Positions 33,156-49,825 of a DNA stretch of 64,000 nt are shown in pieces. Origin of the DNA: Rutidosis leptorrhynchoides (Eukaryota > Streptophyta > Magnoliopsida > Asterales > Asteraceae); the NCBI RefSeq assembly GCF_046630445.1, contig NC_092333.1, positions 356,285,001-356,349,000 on the forward strand. The letters are read 5' to 3'. Made by a program: the position numbers and the translations under genes. Positions within the stretch are counted from its first letter, which is position 1; the number at the start of each line of letters is the position of its first letter. The notes below the pieces were generated by a model. It was not told the DNA's origin. It ran no database searches and was given only the letters and a program-made list of their open reading frames with translations.

Positions 33156-34269
33156 TGTAGTGACACAAACTTTTCCATGATTGTATATTATAAGATATCT
33201 ATATTTACATGATTAAATGTTTCCAACATGTTAAGCAATCAAACTTGTTAAGACTTGATTAATTGAAATGAGTTTATGTAGACAATTGACCACCCCGTTT
33301 GCCTGATGATTCACGAACGTCATAACTTGTGATAATTACTGGCTCCAACGTCTCTCTCTCTCTGACCTGTTTCCACTCCAAAAAAAAAAAACAAACAACC
33401 ACTCATAACATTAGAACTTAAATTGCTCCTAACTTCGACCGAATTAGAAGCTGTCACCGGCACCATTAAACTCGCAGCAATTTTCCAAACCTGAGAGTAA
33501 AACTTTCTCCGGCATACTGTTCGAAACGCGTGCCACGCGCCTCCTCTCAGGTCACCGGAATTTTTTTTCTTTTTTTCGTTCACTTTTTCTGTTTATTTTC
33601 GCAGGTAGTATAACGGAGACTGTAGCAAGAGCCCTTGGGAACCAGAAACTCTGTTAATCTGCTGTTTGCTGCTGTCTCTGAGCCGTCGGGTGCCGCAGCT
33701 GCCGGAACTCCCTTGTTTAAACAGGGCTGAGTTTGTTTTCTCTAACCCTTAAACTTCCTTTTTCTATAATCTTTGCTACTCTAATTTCATGTTGGTTTTT
33801 GTTTGCATTTTTCTTTAATTGTTTTCTCAAATTGCATTTCTATTACCTGTTCTTTTATTGTGTAATTTTTAGGAGTTTTAGTTTTTATTTTTTATTTTTC
33901 CAGCTAGTAGGATCTTTTAATATTTATATATTTAGTTTTTTTTTTCTCATCTTTTATTTCATATTATAATTGTAGTATTTTTCCTTCTAATTTGTTATAA
34001 GCTAAATTTTTGGTTAGGTTACTTATAATTCTATATATAATATATATAATATAATAATTTACCTACTGTGAGTTGGTGTAATTTCGTTTTATTTACTCCC
34101 TGTTATTTATTTATATTTTTACTACTTGCTTATAGTTATTATTACTTTATCATATTTAATTCTAGCTGCTTGTAGTTTTGGTAAGATAGACACTAGACGT
34201 TCTTATGATTTCTTGAGGTCATGTCCTTCTAGTTCAGGGGCGGGTAGGTCTATTGGGCCTAGAAGCGGA

Positions 34270-34897
34270 AATAGGTTAGTGAGGTTGGGTAGGATTAGAG
34301 TGGGTAGTTGGAATGTGGGAACTTTGACCGGCAAGCGGTATGAACTGGTCAAGACTTTACGTGAATGCAAATTGGACATTTTGTGCATCCAAGAGACTAG
34401 ATGGAAAGGTCGAGGGGCGGCTAGGATCAATGACTACAAGTTGTGGTTCTCGGGATCGAGAGTAGCTAGGAATGGGGTTGGAATCATTATTGGCCCACCC
34501 TAAAACGAGTATGTTGTGGATGTGCCCTCCGAACCACAGATTACTTATTGGTGGAGATCTCAATGGCCATATAGGATCTGATGTTGAGGGATATGCGGGA
34601 GTCCACGGGGGTTTCGGGTACGAAGCTAGAAATGAGGAAGGACTCTCTATTCTTGAATTTGCTGTTGCCCACGACTTGGCAGTTGTGAATTCGTTTTTCA
34701 AGAAGAGGGATGCTCAGTTAGCAACTTTTCATAGCGGAGGTCATAGTACCCAGATTGACTACATGTTAATTCGCAAAGGGGATCTTAGGACTTGTGGAGA
34801 CTGTAAGGTCCTGACTGCCTGGACATGCTCCTCCCAGCACAGGCTGTTGGTCATGGATTTGGTTCTCCAGAGACGGACCACCAAGAGTGTGAGATAA
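34270..34897 (+). pseudogene. RTE endonuclease domain, internally deleted
   Basis: The start of the domain is clear: IRVGSWNVGTLTGK, then the catalytic IQETRWKG (about 34390). The later part has LIGGDLNGHIG (about 34546) and a C-terminal GHSTQIDYMLIR. Between GVGIIIG and PPNHRLLIGGD the usual stretch of some 70 residues is missing, so about 200 bases were lost near 34500-34530. A stop (TAA, 34895-34897) closes the frame shortly before the RT part. Confidence 0.85.
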
Positions 34898-34912
34898 GTC
34901 CAACCTAAGATC

Positions 34913-37027
34913 TTGTGGAAGAAGTTGAACGGAGAGAAGGCAGAGACCTTTAAAACCTCGGTTGTAGGTAGAGTGGATGCTGAATTAGAAATGGTATCCA
35001 ATGATGACGCGGATCAGATGTGGAATTGTCTGGCGTCCTCCATTAGAGAGATAGCCGAGGAAACCCTAAGTGTGGCTCTAGGTACATCTAGAGACCATAG
35101 GGCAGTTAGAGAATCATGGTGGTTCAGTGACGAGGTTCAAAGCAAAGTTGCGCTTAAGCAATTAAGGTTTAGGGAGCTCAACACTGGTGGGGAGGGGACT
35201 CAGACGGATAGAATTAGGGCTGTAGAGAGATATAAAGAAGCCAAAATAGAAGCTAAGAAGGCTGTAGCCCTAGCAAAAGAAAATGCATATGAAGATCTGT
35301 ATAAGAAACTTGACTCCAAAGAGGGAGCTAATGATATTTACAAGATAGCCAAAGCTAGGGAGCGAAGACGTATGGATCTTGATAACATCAAGTTTATCAA
35401 AAATGAAGATGGTCAAACTTTAGTTAAGGAAGACGAAATTAGGAAAAGATGGAAAGAGTATTTCTCATCTCTCTTTGTAGGGGGAAGACCAGAGCGCCAC
35501 GAGGACTTACAAGACGCTGATATAGAACAATCCCATAACAACATAGATTGTGAGAGGATTAGCGAATAGGAAGTAAGATTGGCACTACGAAAGATGGGGA
35601 GAAATAAATCAGTGGAACCGGATCAGATCCCTATTGAGGCGTGGCGGTGCCTGGGCGACACTGGTGTTAGGTGGCTGACTTGCCTTTTTAACAAGACGTT
35701 TCGAAGCTCTAAAATGCCTATGGAATGGAGACTGAGTGAGACTATTCCCATCTATAAGAATAAGGGGGATGCTCAATGTTGCGGTAACTATAGAGGCATA
35801 AAATTACTTAGTCATACCATGAAGCTTTGGGAGAAAGTGATTCATACTAGACTTCGACGCGAAACCAATGTTTCGGAGAATCAATTTGGTTTTATGCCAA
35901 AGCGTTCTTCGATAGAGGCAATCCATATTATTAGGAACCTTATGGAGAAGTATAGAGAAAAGCAAAAGAACCTAGAGATGGTCTTCTTAGACTTAGAAAA
36001 GGCCTACGATTGCGTGCCACGAAACTTGATTTGGAAGACCCTTAAGGGTAGAAGTATCTCGAGTAGGTATATTAATGTTATTAGGGATATGTACGAAGGG
36101 GCGAAGTCTTGTGTTCGAACACCGGTGGGAAATACTGAAGTTTTCCCAATAGAAGTAGGCCTGCACAAGGGATCGGCCCTTAGCCCTTTCCTTTTCGCTT
36201 TGATCCTTGATGAACTTTCTCGAGGGATACAAGAGTGCATCCCTTGGTGCCTGATTTTTGCCGATGATATTGTGCTCGTTTCGGACTCTAAGGAGGAGCT
36301 TAATAGAAGACTGGAGCAATAGAGGGTGGCCTTAGAAAGTAATGGTCTATACATTAGTAGACAAAAGATAGAATATCTTAGTTGCGATTTTGATAGGAAT
36401 GTTGATGAACAAAGTGATGGAGTGAACATCTGTATTGGAGACCAGATCTTGCATCCACAAATTTCGTTTAGTTACCTGGGCTCGGTGCTCCACAAATCGG
36501 GGAGGATAGATAAAGACGTGTCGCACCGAATTAAGGTAGGGTGGGTGAAGTGGAGAGCAGCGACTGGAGTCTTATGCGACAAGAAGATCCCCCTTAAGCT
36601 GAAAGGGAAATTATTCAAGGTGGGAATTAGACCTGCCATGTTATACGGATCAGAGTGTTGGCCTATGACGAAAGCACAAGAGAGGAGGATGGAGGTGGCA
36701 GAGATGAGGATGCTTAGGTGGACATGTGGTAAAACCATGTTAGATATGATTCCTAATAGTGTTTTTAGGGAGAACCTGAAAGTTAGAAGCATCATCGACA
36801 AGCTTAGAGAAGAACGGCTTCGATGGTTTGGGCATGTGAGAAGACGACCTCCTACTGCCCCTTTTAGGAGGGTCGAGACGCTTACGGTTGACGGCGTACA
36901 AAGAAGGGGTATACCTACGCGTAGGTGGGAAGATAGGATAAAGATATACTTGAAGGAGCTCTTATTGACCGAGGACATGACCTCTGATAGGGTTGCGTGG
37001 AGGACTAGAATTAGAATAGATGAGTAG
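34913..37027 (+). pseudogene. RTE reverse transcriptase
   Basis: A full-length RT stays in one frame, with TAG stops at 35567-35569 and 36320-36322. Motifs in order are MGRNKSVEPDQIPIEAW, CGNYRGIKLLSHTMKLWEK, QFGFMPKRSSIEAI, FLDLEKAYDCVPR and the catalytic FADDIVLVSDS (about 36257). A C-terminal domain follows with YLGSVLHKSGRID, LYGSECWPM and LRWFGHVRRR. Both stops are single-codon changes, so decay is mild apart from the endonuclease deletion. Its role was target-primed reverse transcription of the LINE RNA. Confidence 0.92.
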
Positions 37028-37189
37028 GTTGTTTGGTTTTGTTTGTGTGTTTGTGGTTTCGTGGGTCTGTGTGGGTGTCTTCTTTCACTATGTTCTTTGC
37101 TCTTTGCTGGTTTGTTGTTTTTTTTGTATGCTTTTTTTTGTTGTGCGACCTACTTTTTTTTTCTTTTTTTTTCCCTAGACCCATGCATA

Positions 37190-37620
37190 GATGGTGTAAG
37201 TTTGGACATGTGGGTTTCAATGTGTATGTATGGATGTTCGTGTTTGTATGTATGTATTTAAGTTTGTGCGCAGGTTTATGTATGTTTGTTTGTATGTACG
37301 CTTGTTTTGCATTTCTGCTTGCCTATGACTATATTTATGTATTTATGTACGTTTGTATGTTTATATGTATGTAATGTTATATGTTTGGTTGTATGTATAT
37401 TCGTAAGTTTGTATGTATATCCGTATGTTGGTATGTATATTCGTACGTTTGTATGTTTTATATCTATGTATGCGTATGTAGGTTTTCCCGTATGTATGCG
37501 TGTAGGTGGATATCTATGAATGTACGTTTGTATGTTTATGTAGGTTTTAGTAGATACGGTTTTATGTATGTTTGTATGTTTATTTTTATAGACTGGCTTG
37601 CTATGATGTGATTTTATCTG
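37190..37620 (+). repeat. TGTATG-rich minisatellite in the LINE 3' region
   Basis: Irregular repeats of GTATGTATGTTTGTATG-like words run over about 400 bases and give cysteine/tyrosine/valine-rich spurious frames. It lies between the RT stop and the conserved RTE 3' end. Confidence 0.8.
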
Positions 37621-38057
37621 TTTGTGGACATATATGTTTATTTCTCTTTAATGCACCTTTACTTTATTCGTCATGTGCTCCGCAGTACACTCTAAGGTAC
37701 GTTTTTTTTTATACGGCGCTGTTTCGGGAGCCATCAGCAAGCGTCTACTTATTGGCGACTTGACTGTCGCCTGGAGCCTAAATCGAATTCCAGGCAACAT
37801 TTTAAAACCGATGGAAATTTGTCCCACCATTTTCATGGCGTTCGCTTTTTTTTTTTTTGGTCGGAGGTCCGTTGCAAGCAATCTCTTTATCCGTCGAACA
37901 TAGAGAGGAAGGACTTTCCCTACTCTTGTGAGTGTTTCACTCGGGGTGGTGAAATGACTTCTCTTTGTCCTAGGGTAGAGGAAGGATTGTCTACGTCTCA
38001 CCTCCCCCATACCCTACAAGTGTGGGATTGGGTATTGTTGTTGTTGCTGTAAGTTTT

Positions 38058-38182
<125 letters not shown>

Positions 38183-38204
38183 AAGAAATACAATTAAATC
38201 AAAG

Positions 38205-38406
38205 ATGTACAAGTAAAACACTATTTGCTACAGTAAAACACTATTCGCTACAGTAAAACACTATTTACTACAGTAAATTTTCGCTTTGCTACAGTAAAAT
38301 ACTATTTACTACAGTAAAATACTATTTGCTGCAGTAAAATACTATTTGCTACATTAAAATACTATTTGCTACAGTAAACACTATTTACTACAGTAAACAC
38401 TATTTA
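38205..38406 (+). repeat. 20-bp minisatellite (CTACAGTAAAATACTATTTG)
   Basis: About ten head-to-tail copies carry C/T variants inside the unit (AAAACAC/AAAATAC; TTTGCT/TTTACT). It lies in the A LTR between the LINE and E3. Confidence 0.9.
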
Positions 38407-39366
38407 CTCGTATTCAATCCGTATTCGTACTTGTACAATACACAACTTCTAAATGTATATACTATTGGTATATACAAATAAAAATCTGCTCCTTAGCAGC
38501 CCTAAATGATTAACAAACATGTGGAACCAACCATTTAACTTCTTGTAAGCATTATTGTGACTAAATAACAAAACTAGAAACCTTTGTTGACTAAAAAAAA
38601 AAAACGTGTGATATGTATGCTTATATACATTCACTCCATGCTAGAGTACTACATCATTTTACTCTCTAAACACACACACTTCCATCTCTCTTAACCCTCA
38701 TCATATTCAGCAAGTTTTGATCTCATAATCAAAGCTTAGATCACCATAAAAAGAATCATTCAAGAACACATCAAGAATACTTCAAGAAACCTTTCAAGTT
38801 GCAAGATTACTTTCAATCTTTCTAATCCATTCCAATCAATCATCTAAGATCAAGAAACTCTTGTTATTTACAGTAGGTTATCTCTCTAATTTAAGGTAAT
38901 ACTCATATTCAAACTTTGATTAAATTTCTATAACTATAACAATCTTAATTCGAGTAGTAAACTCACTTGAACTTGTTTTCGTGTCATAATTCTACTTCAA
39001 GAACTTTCAAGCCATCCAAGATCCTTTGAAGCTCTAGATCATTTCTTGTCACTTCCAGTAGGTTTACCTAATATACTTGAGGTAGTAATGGTGTTCATAA
39101 CATCATTCGATTCAGATATATAAAACTATCTTATTCGAAGATTATAAATTGTAATCACTAGAATATAGTTTAGTTAATTCTAAACTTGTTCGCAAATAAA
39201 ATTAATCCTTCTGACTTAACTTTTAAAATCAACTAAACACATGTTATATATCTATATGATATGCTAACTTAATGATTTACAACCTGGAAACACGAAGAAC
39301 ACCGTAAAACCAGACATACGCCGTTGTAGTAAAATCGGGGGCTGTTTTGGGTTGGAAAAATAAAAA
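38407..39366 (+). other. Middle part of the element A LTR
   Basis: It holds AT-rich sequence with a CTATAAA-poor, CAAGAA/TTCAAGA-rich stretch (38690-39080) resembling an untranslated leader, including two CAGTAGGTT words (38872, 39056). I see no gene. It ends at the E3 target CTATC. Confidence 0.6.
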
Positions 39367-39371
39367 CTATC

Positions 39372-43206
<3,835 letters not shown>

Positions 43207-43208
43207 GT

Positions 43209-43220
43209 TGGTATCAGAGC
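43209..43220 (+). other. Primer-binding site of E3
   Basis: TGGTATCAGAGC, the initiator tRNA-Met complement, two bases after the 5' LTR. Confidence 0.9.
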
Positions 43221-45248
43221 GTTGGTCTTAGCGAACCAGGTCTGCATTAGTGTGTCTAACTGATAAGTCGTTAGGATACATTAGTGAGTCTGGACTTCGA
43301 CCGTGTCTGTATGTCAAAAGTTTTGCTTATCTTTTTTAGTCGGAAATCATGTACTTATCATCCGTAAGAAATTACCTACTTATTATTCTTAAGTCTAGAC
43401 GCGTTTTCCTGCATTTATTGCATAATAGTGTATAGACGAAATCTTATCTCGGCATATCTGTTAATGTGAACTTTGACTGACATTTTTTTTTTCAAAGATT
43501 CCTCCGTAATTTATGGGATTTTGGTAATATATATACATATGTAAACTATGTATTGAAGAATACCAAATCTAAATCCTACAATCTATTCCATACAAAAAAA
43601 AAAAAAATTCATTTCCCCGATTATACGAGATGGATTCTGCATCTAGTTCGAATTCCTCCGATTCTGACAGTTATGCCGATATGGAGTTTCATGCGAGCTC
43701 TGACAACAGTGTGACCGGAATGGATCAACCAATCAGCCATCATCTATTCTGGATGAAATGGGGATGGGTTCGCAGCCTCCTCAATCATTGGTGACACGAA
43801 GAAGGTGATCCTTTCCATCCACCAAATTGCTCTCTTGGCGATGAACCTGAAGCACTTACCGGTGAACCTGTTAGAGAGACTATCTTCTCTCTCATCTCCA
43901 GAGTATCTCGTCACGATTATATACTACACCAAATTCTAGATTATATCTATCCGCTCGTCCGGACTGCTGACCATCCCGGTGTGATAGAAGAAGTCAACGA
44001 GCTTTGTGCTCGGGTGGTGGCTTTGGAGAATATGGTGCGAAGGTTACAAACACCATCAGCAGCACCAGCAGCGTAACCAGTACCGCCAGTAACATCCACA
44101 TCGCAAGTCTCAATACCATAAGCACCAGCAGCATCACCGGCATCAACAACAACCACCATCATTAACATCAACATGATCATTACCACCACCAACAATCACA
44201 TCCGCATCACACACCTCAATATCCCAATCTGTATATCGGATATCGACGTCACACGCATCAAAGATACCAAGGAGTACCAACAACAACAAACGATGAAGTA
44301 TTGATTCATAACTTCATCAGAGAAACATTCTGTGGTGATTATGTAATCTCTAAAGTTTTAGAGATTATTTATCTCAGCCTTAACCAAAAACTAGATGAGT
44401 GGACAGAGATGATAGGGAAAAGAATCGAAACCCTGATAAGAATGGTGTGCGGTTTACAAGCTAGACTTGTTTTACCAAACAACATCAGCGGTACCAATAG
44501 CCTCACCAACACAGTCAATGCTGTCAACATTGTTAGAATCGTCAGCACCTCCAACCTCACAAGTCTCGCCAGTTCAAGAATCACTGTGGAAACCATTACG
44601 AATTAATAACGAGTATTTTGTATCAACGAGTTATGAAGTATTAACTCATTCTTCTGAAGAAATTATATATATATTTTATATATATATGAATTCTGAAACT
44701 ATATAAATTTTTCGTACTAAGCCATTGAGTATGAATTGAAAAAGAGTAGATACTACTCGAATAAATTCATATTACTAATATGCTATGATGTACATCTTTC
44801 GTTAACAACCCAACCATCGTTAGCTACAATCTATGTTTCAATTAAATGAATTCGGGTTTATAATAAACCAAGTGTATAATTCAATAAATTGTTTGATTTA
44901 ACACTTTCATCTTCGATATACTCGGAACTTACTGAAAAACAACATTCGTAACTTGCGAAGTTCGCAAGAATTCTTCAAACGTCAACATCCTTCGCTGAAG
45001 AATATCAATAAAAAATAAATATTGAAGTATTGATTACATTAGTAAAATACTCTACGAAGATTATGTAATCTCTGATGTTTTAGAGATTATTCATTTCGAA
45101 ATTCAAGCCGAAAACTAAATGAGTTTAATATGATATTAACTCATTAAATTGGTATTACATCTGAAGAAAATATATATGTAATTATATTTTCATAAAAGAT
45201 TGTAATTAAAAATTTCCTTGTACAAAAGATTATTTGTGAAATTTTTTT

Positions 45249-45270
45249 TAACGGGTAGGTAATACTCGAG
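45249..45270 (+). other. Internal copy of the tract motif in E3
   Basis: TAACGGGTAGGTAATACTCG repeats the motif that abuts the 3' LTR, at the equivalent place to 15831 in E2. Confidence 0.6.
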
Positions 45271-45999
45271 AGATATATAAAATCACAATTAATATGTTAC
45301 ATTCTTCAATTCTGATTCAATAATCATCAACTAAACCAATATACATTCTTCTATAGAAATCAAAACAACCATACTCATTCGAAGCTAATTACATATTCAG
45401 ATTTTGGGAATTTCAGAATTCAACTCGAGATACAACCAAAATCATCACTCTTAGATCTTTACATTTTTCAAAGCTATACTTTGACTTCAAAACTGTGATA
45501 GAACATCACTTTTAATCGTAACACGCAAGTTGGATATGAAAAATCATTCGGGATTTAGGACGATTTCATCATTTGGATATTGACTATGACAATCTGCAAT
45601 TAAAACCCTTCAAAATTCTAGAAGACACTTCAAATAATAAACAATTGAGATAATGATCCAACCACACGTTATCCGAAGTGTTGTACCTGAAAAACTCTCG
45701 AAACCAAAGTCATAATCTAACATGTACCTGCGTCGAATTCTTTATCATTTATTAGCAAAAACAACATTTCGATTCCTTTTCAAAGTAGCCAATTTTGTCA
45801 CAGCTCCAGCAAGTCAACTTCGATTTTTCAGTCGGACCAGTCTTATTATAACCCTGATAGATACGTTGCCCTTTCGTCATTATTACTGGGAAATCTTTCA
45901 TATTCCACCCTATTACCACCAGCGTTTAATCATCTAAAATACGATTCTTCTAAACCCACCTCGGATTGCTAACCAAAGATTCAAATATTAGCATTAAAT

Positions 46000-46205
46000 G
46001 CAGAGGAAACATAAAAATGGTAGATGGTTTAAACGGTCAAAAGTTTGATGATAAAAGATAGTGAGTTAGTAAAGCTCAGAAAAAGAAAGGATTTGGTACT
46101 GAAAAACGAATTGAGCAAAGTATGAAGGAAGCAGTGGACAAATCACAAAGACTAAATCTACCTTCAAAGAATCCAAATAATTCAGTGCCTGCTGAACTCG
46201 TTAGA
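46000..46205 (+). pseudogene. Poly(A)-binding protein relic in E3
   Basis: VDGLNGQKFDDKR and IEQSMKEAVDKSQRLNL match RRM3 and the linker of plant poly(A)-binding proteins. The place in the element matches E2. It is decayed. Confidence 0.75.
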
Positions 46206-47532
46206 AAACACCTTACTTCTTATTCTAAACCTTCGCAGACAGATATTCTTCATCATCATCTCACTCTAAATATTATAAGATATCTTCGTATCTTTCATTA
46301 TACATATTCTCCATATTTCTGGAGATATTATCACAACAATTATTATCTGAGATCATCTATCTCTCCGTAATACCTGCAACATAAAAGAAACTGTGTTAGT
46401 TTCTAAATTCTGAAAAATTTAAATATGAATGTTTTGAAGTAGTGTTGGGAACTGATGCATGGATTAGTATAATATAATGACACTTGATCAACGTCATTAT
46501 ATTGCAGTAATTCATGTTGAGTTTCTAATGGAACGTGATGATTCACAGAACATACCGTCATCATGTGTCATTTACACGACTCTGACATTCTATCTAATCT
46601 CTAAACATATCAAGAAAATATTTCTTGATGATTCGGTCTTTTTCAGGGTATTCTGGTAATTTAACAATTCAGGATTTACCATTACCCTTTCCTTCTTAGA
46701 ACAATTACTATATCCCTTCTTAAATCCATACATATGAATTCCGGACCATTACAAGAGCTATTTAATCGCAAGAAGAAGAAACGAAAGGACAAAGCTTCGA
46801 AATGGAAATGTGGGGTATAAACCACAGCAAATAGAAGAGAGCATTAACTATGGATGATGATGATTATAGAAGACAGAAGCAGGGACATCGAAATATCAGG
46901 GAAGATATAAAAATCTAGCAACAACCCGAAAAAATTACAAACCGTATATATCGATGCATATAGCAACGTAAAGACACGGGAGAACTAAAAACACTATAAA
47001 CCCTAGGGTATAGTAAAAGTAAATAGATTCTTCTGGTGGCAGATTCAAAAGAAGAATGACGGATATGAACGTTAAGAGGATATCAAGGATCAGGATGGGA
47101 TGGAGCATATTAACGAATGTTTCAAAGTATGAATTGAGGAAGAAAGAATAGAGGGTGTGAGTCGTAAGGAAATGGAGAACGCGGATTTATAGGGAAATAT
47201 CCGACAGGACAATCGAAGCAGATTATCGCGTTCAACCAAAGAAGATCTAAATCTCCTTAATTACCGAAGAATCAAATCTTATTATGAAGATTTCTTCTAA
47301 ATTCCTTAAATTCCGGAAAGCAATCTTGAACACGCCACCGGTTAAGTCAAACCTGCATTTATTCATTTTTCACTCTTTTGCGATAGCTTCACTTATACTC
47401 TTCGTATAATCAAATTGGGTTATCTATATTACTCAATGATGATAAAACTCTATGTATCAGTTTACATTCGTCATAATAACATTCTTATTGTTAGCCATGA
47501 CGACCTCTATCAAATTTCGGGACGAAATTTCT

Positions 47533-47548
47533 TTTAACGGGTAGGTAC
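47533..47548 (+). other. 3' tract of E3
   Basis: TTTAACGGGTAGGTAC abuts the 3' LTR, preceded by GGGACGAAATTTC as in E2. Confidence 0.8.
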
Positions 47549-49705
47549 TGTGATGACCCAGAAATTTTCGATCAAATTTAAACTTTAATCTTTATATGTT
47601 CCCGACACGATGAGCAAAAATGTGTAATGTTGAGTCTCGAAAGTTTTGAAAACTATATTCATATAATCAACTACCCTTTGACCATGCCTAGCGATTCACG
47701 AACAATTATATATACATATACATATGTATGTTTATTAAATTGAGATATATTATATAAAACATCGAACGGATTAGTGGATATGATTATAAGCTATGAGATC
47801 TATTTTATGAACCTGGAAATACTATCAAGGTATTGAATAGATAATACTTTACATGAATGTATTTGTTCGATGTAAGTTTATCGATGAGATTAAAAGATAA
47901 TATCAAATGATTGAATTATCAGATACATTGAATTATGATTAAGGGTATCTGTTATGAGGTCCACTTTGAATTAGGTAACCCTTATTATTAACCGTATTCG
48001 GAAAATGGTAAAGTGAGTTATAAGTGAAGACAAATGTGTCAATTAACGGGAACTAGCCAAATGTTAGTGGAGTTTTCTGTTCGACTTTCTATATAAACGT
48101 TAACTAGTTAACCTTCCTATTATTTAGAGTGAAAGTGAAACTTTGGGAATATAGTTATATTATTTAGAAAGTTTAAGGAAAACAAACTAAATGTTGACGC
48201 ATAAGGAAATTATATATTTTTTTAAAATATAAACGTTATAGGATATAATATTATAAACGATCTTCAAATATACTTTGAAATATAATTAAAATCTAAATAT
48301 TTTATTAAAGTATTTCAAACCTATAAATATATTTTAATTTAGTCAAAAGACGTCTTGGTTTAAGTTAATGTTATTAAATATACTTCGATAACTAACGAGG
48401 GTATGAATTATAAAAGTAAATGACCAAAACACTCAAAATATTAAGTTTCACTCTGAGTGGGTTAGTTTTTAATTAATTTAAGTCTAGTTATTAATAAAGG
48501 TACGTGTCACAAAATGTTTAATTTAAAATAAAATATTTTGACAAACAACGAGACTTTAATTTATAGAAGGAAATGACCACAACACTCAATTTTATAAGTT
48601 ATATTTTTATAAAGGTAATTTATTGTTGAGTAAGTCAAATTATTGATAAAGGTACACGTTGCGTAACGTAAAAGGCCAGTTTTCTAAACGTACGAAAGTG
48701 CGCACGAAAAACCGAAAGTGGTACATGAGTCGTGAGACTACGACCGTGTCATTTTTGTAAAAATTATATTTTTACCATGAGCGTAAATATAATATAATAT
48801 TTAATTAATTCTAAAGATTAAATATATTAAATATTAAATAATATTAAATCTATATATAAGCTAGTTTTTTGGACGATTCATATGTATGTATGTAAAGTCA
48901 GGCTATTTTGGACGATTCATGTATACCGCAAATTGCGGTTGCCTTTTCCTTCATCTCTCCGAAATTTCAGAGTTAATGGGTCCCGAAACATTCTATAAAT
49001 ATCGAAGAACACGTTTTGGTTAATTTCATAATTCATTTATCTCCCTGATTACTCCGCATTATTTATTAAATTTAATATTTTATTTATTATTAAAGATTAT
49101 TATTATTAATCTATTTATATTAATATTAGTAGTAATATTATCAGTATTATACATAAAATATTACGACGAGGTCATGAGCGGGTCATTTCAAGACAAGTTT
49201 TATGAGTAGGATAGGGCTAGGGAAATTATGGGTTATGGCTATGGAGGTGATGGGTATGGTTCATGGGTATGCTCGTGAGTCAAATCTAGTGATTATCATC
49301 TCCGTTGCGTCTACGTACCTTTCCTACAATATTGAACCTCAATATTGATACGTGAGCACTCATAACTTAACTTTTATTTACTAATAGTGTATCCCTGACT
49401 AGTGCTCGAGAATATAGGATTGTGCATGCTTGTATATTTGATATTGCCCTTAAATAGGTTATGTTGAATCTTAAAGGTTGTTATACTAGGGATGAAATAA
49501 GGTGTAAGATATGCATGTCATTGGAAAGCTAGTGAAAAATTAATAACTTTACCTTTAGGTGCCAAAGGGATCTGATGGACGGATTAGAAGTTATAGCCAA
49601 TTGAAATTTCGTAAAAATGATTATTATTATCGTCGTTAATATCGTTGTTCTAATTTTTATCTAATTGTTAATATTATTATTAATATTATAATTATTATTA
49701 TTAAC

Positions 49706-49756
<51 letters not shown>

Positions 49757-49769
49757 TTTATTATTTTTA

Positions 49770-49825
<56 letters not shown>

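Larger units (their letters stand above)
33337..38050 (+). mobile_element. RTE-clade LINE
   Basis: The order is a GC-richer leader (33340-34150), an APE-type endonuclease, a reverse transcriptase, a TGTATG-rich 3' region, a conserved 3' end containing TCGGAGGTCCGTTGCAAGC and CCCCATACCCTAC, and a TTG-type tail (GTATTGTTGTTGTTGCTG). This is the plant RTE layout. The left limit is estimated from where A LTR wording stops, and I could not define a target duplication. The LINE is inactive: in-frame stops and an endonuclease deletion. Confidence 0.85.
43221..47548 (+). pseudogene. E3 internal region without pol
   Basis: A gag-like relic begins at 43631 (Ser/Asp-rich, with ADMEFHASS), followed by an S/T/P/Q-rich stretch and a 101-residue frame at 44301 with a possible amphipathic segment (LNQKLDEWTEMIGKRIETL). 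The hairpin word GTAATCTCT...AGAGATTA occurs at about 44343 and again at about 45064. The internal tract motif is at 45249, a stretch shared with E2 at 45730-45900, and a poly(A)-binding-protein relic at 46000-46205. The 3' part is non-coding. No RT or integrase is visible. It is broken or never complete. Confidence 0.8.

Noticed and set aside
37033-37763. Cys/Tyr/Val-rich open frames
   Set aside because: They are translations of TGTATG-like repeats in the LINE 3' region.
43947-44195. Minus-strand frame rich in Met, Val and Gly
   Set aside because: It is the shadow of the S/T/P-rich gag-like relic on the plus strand.
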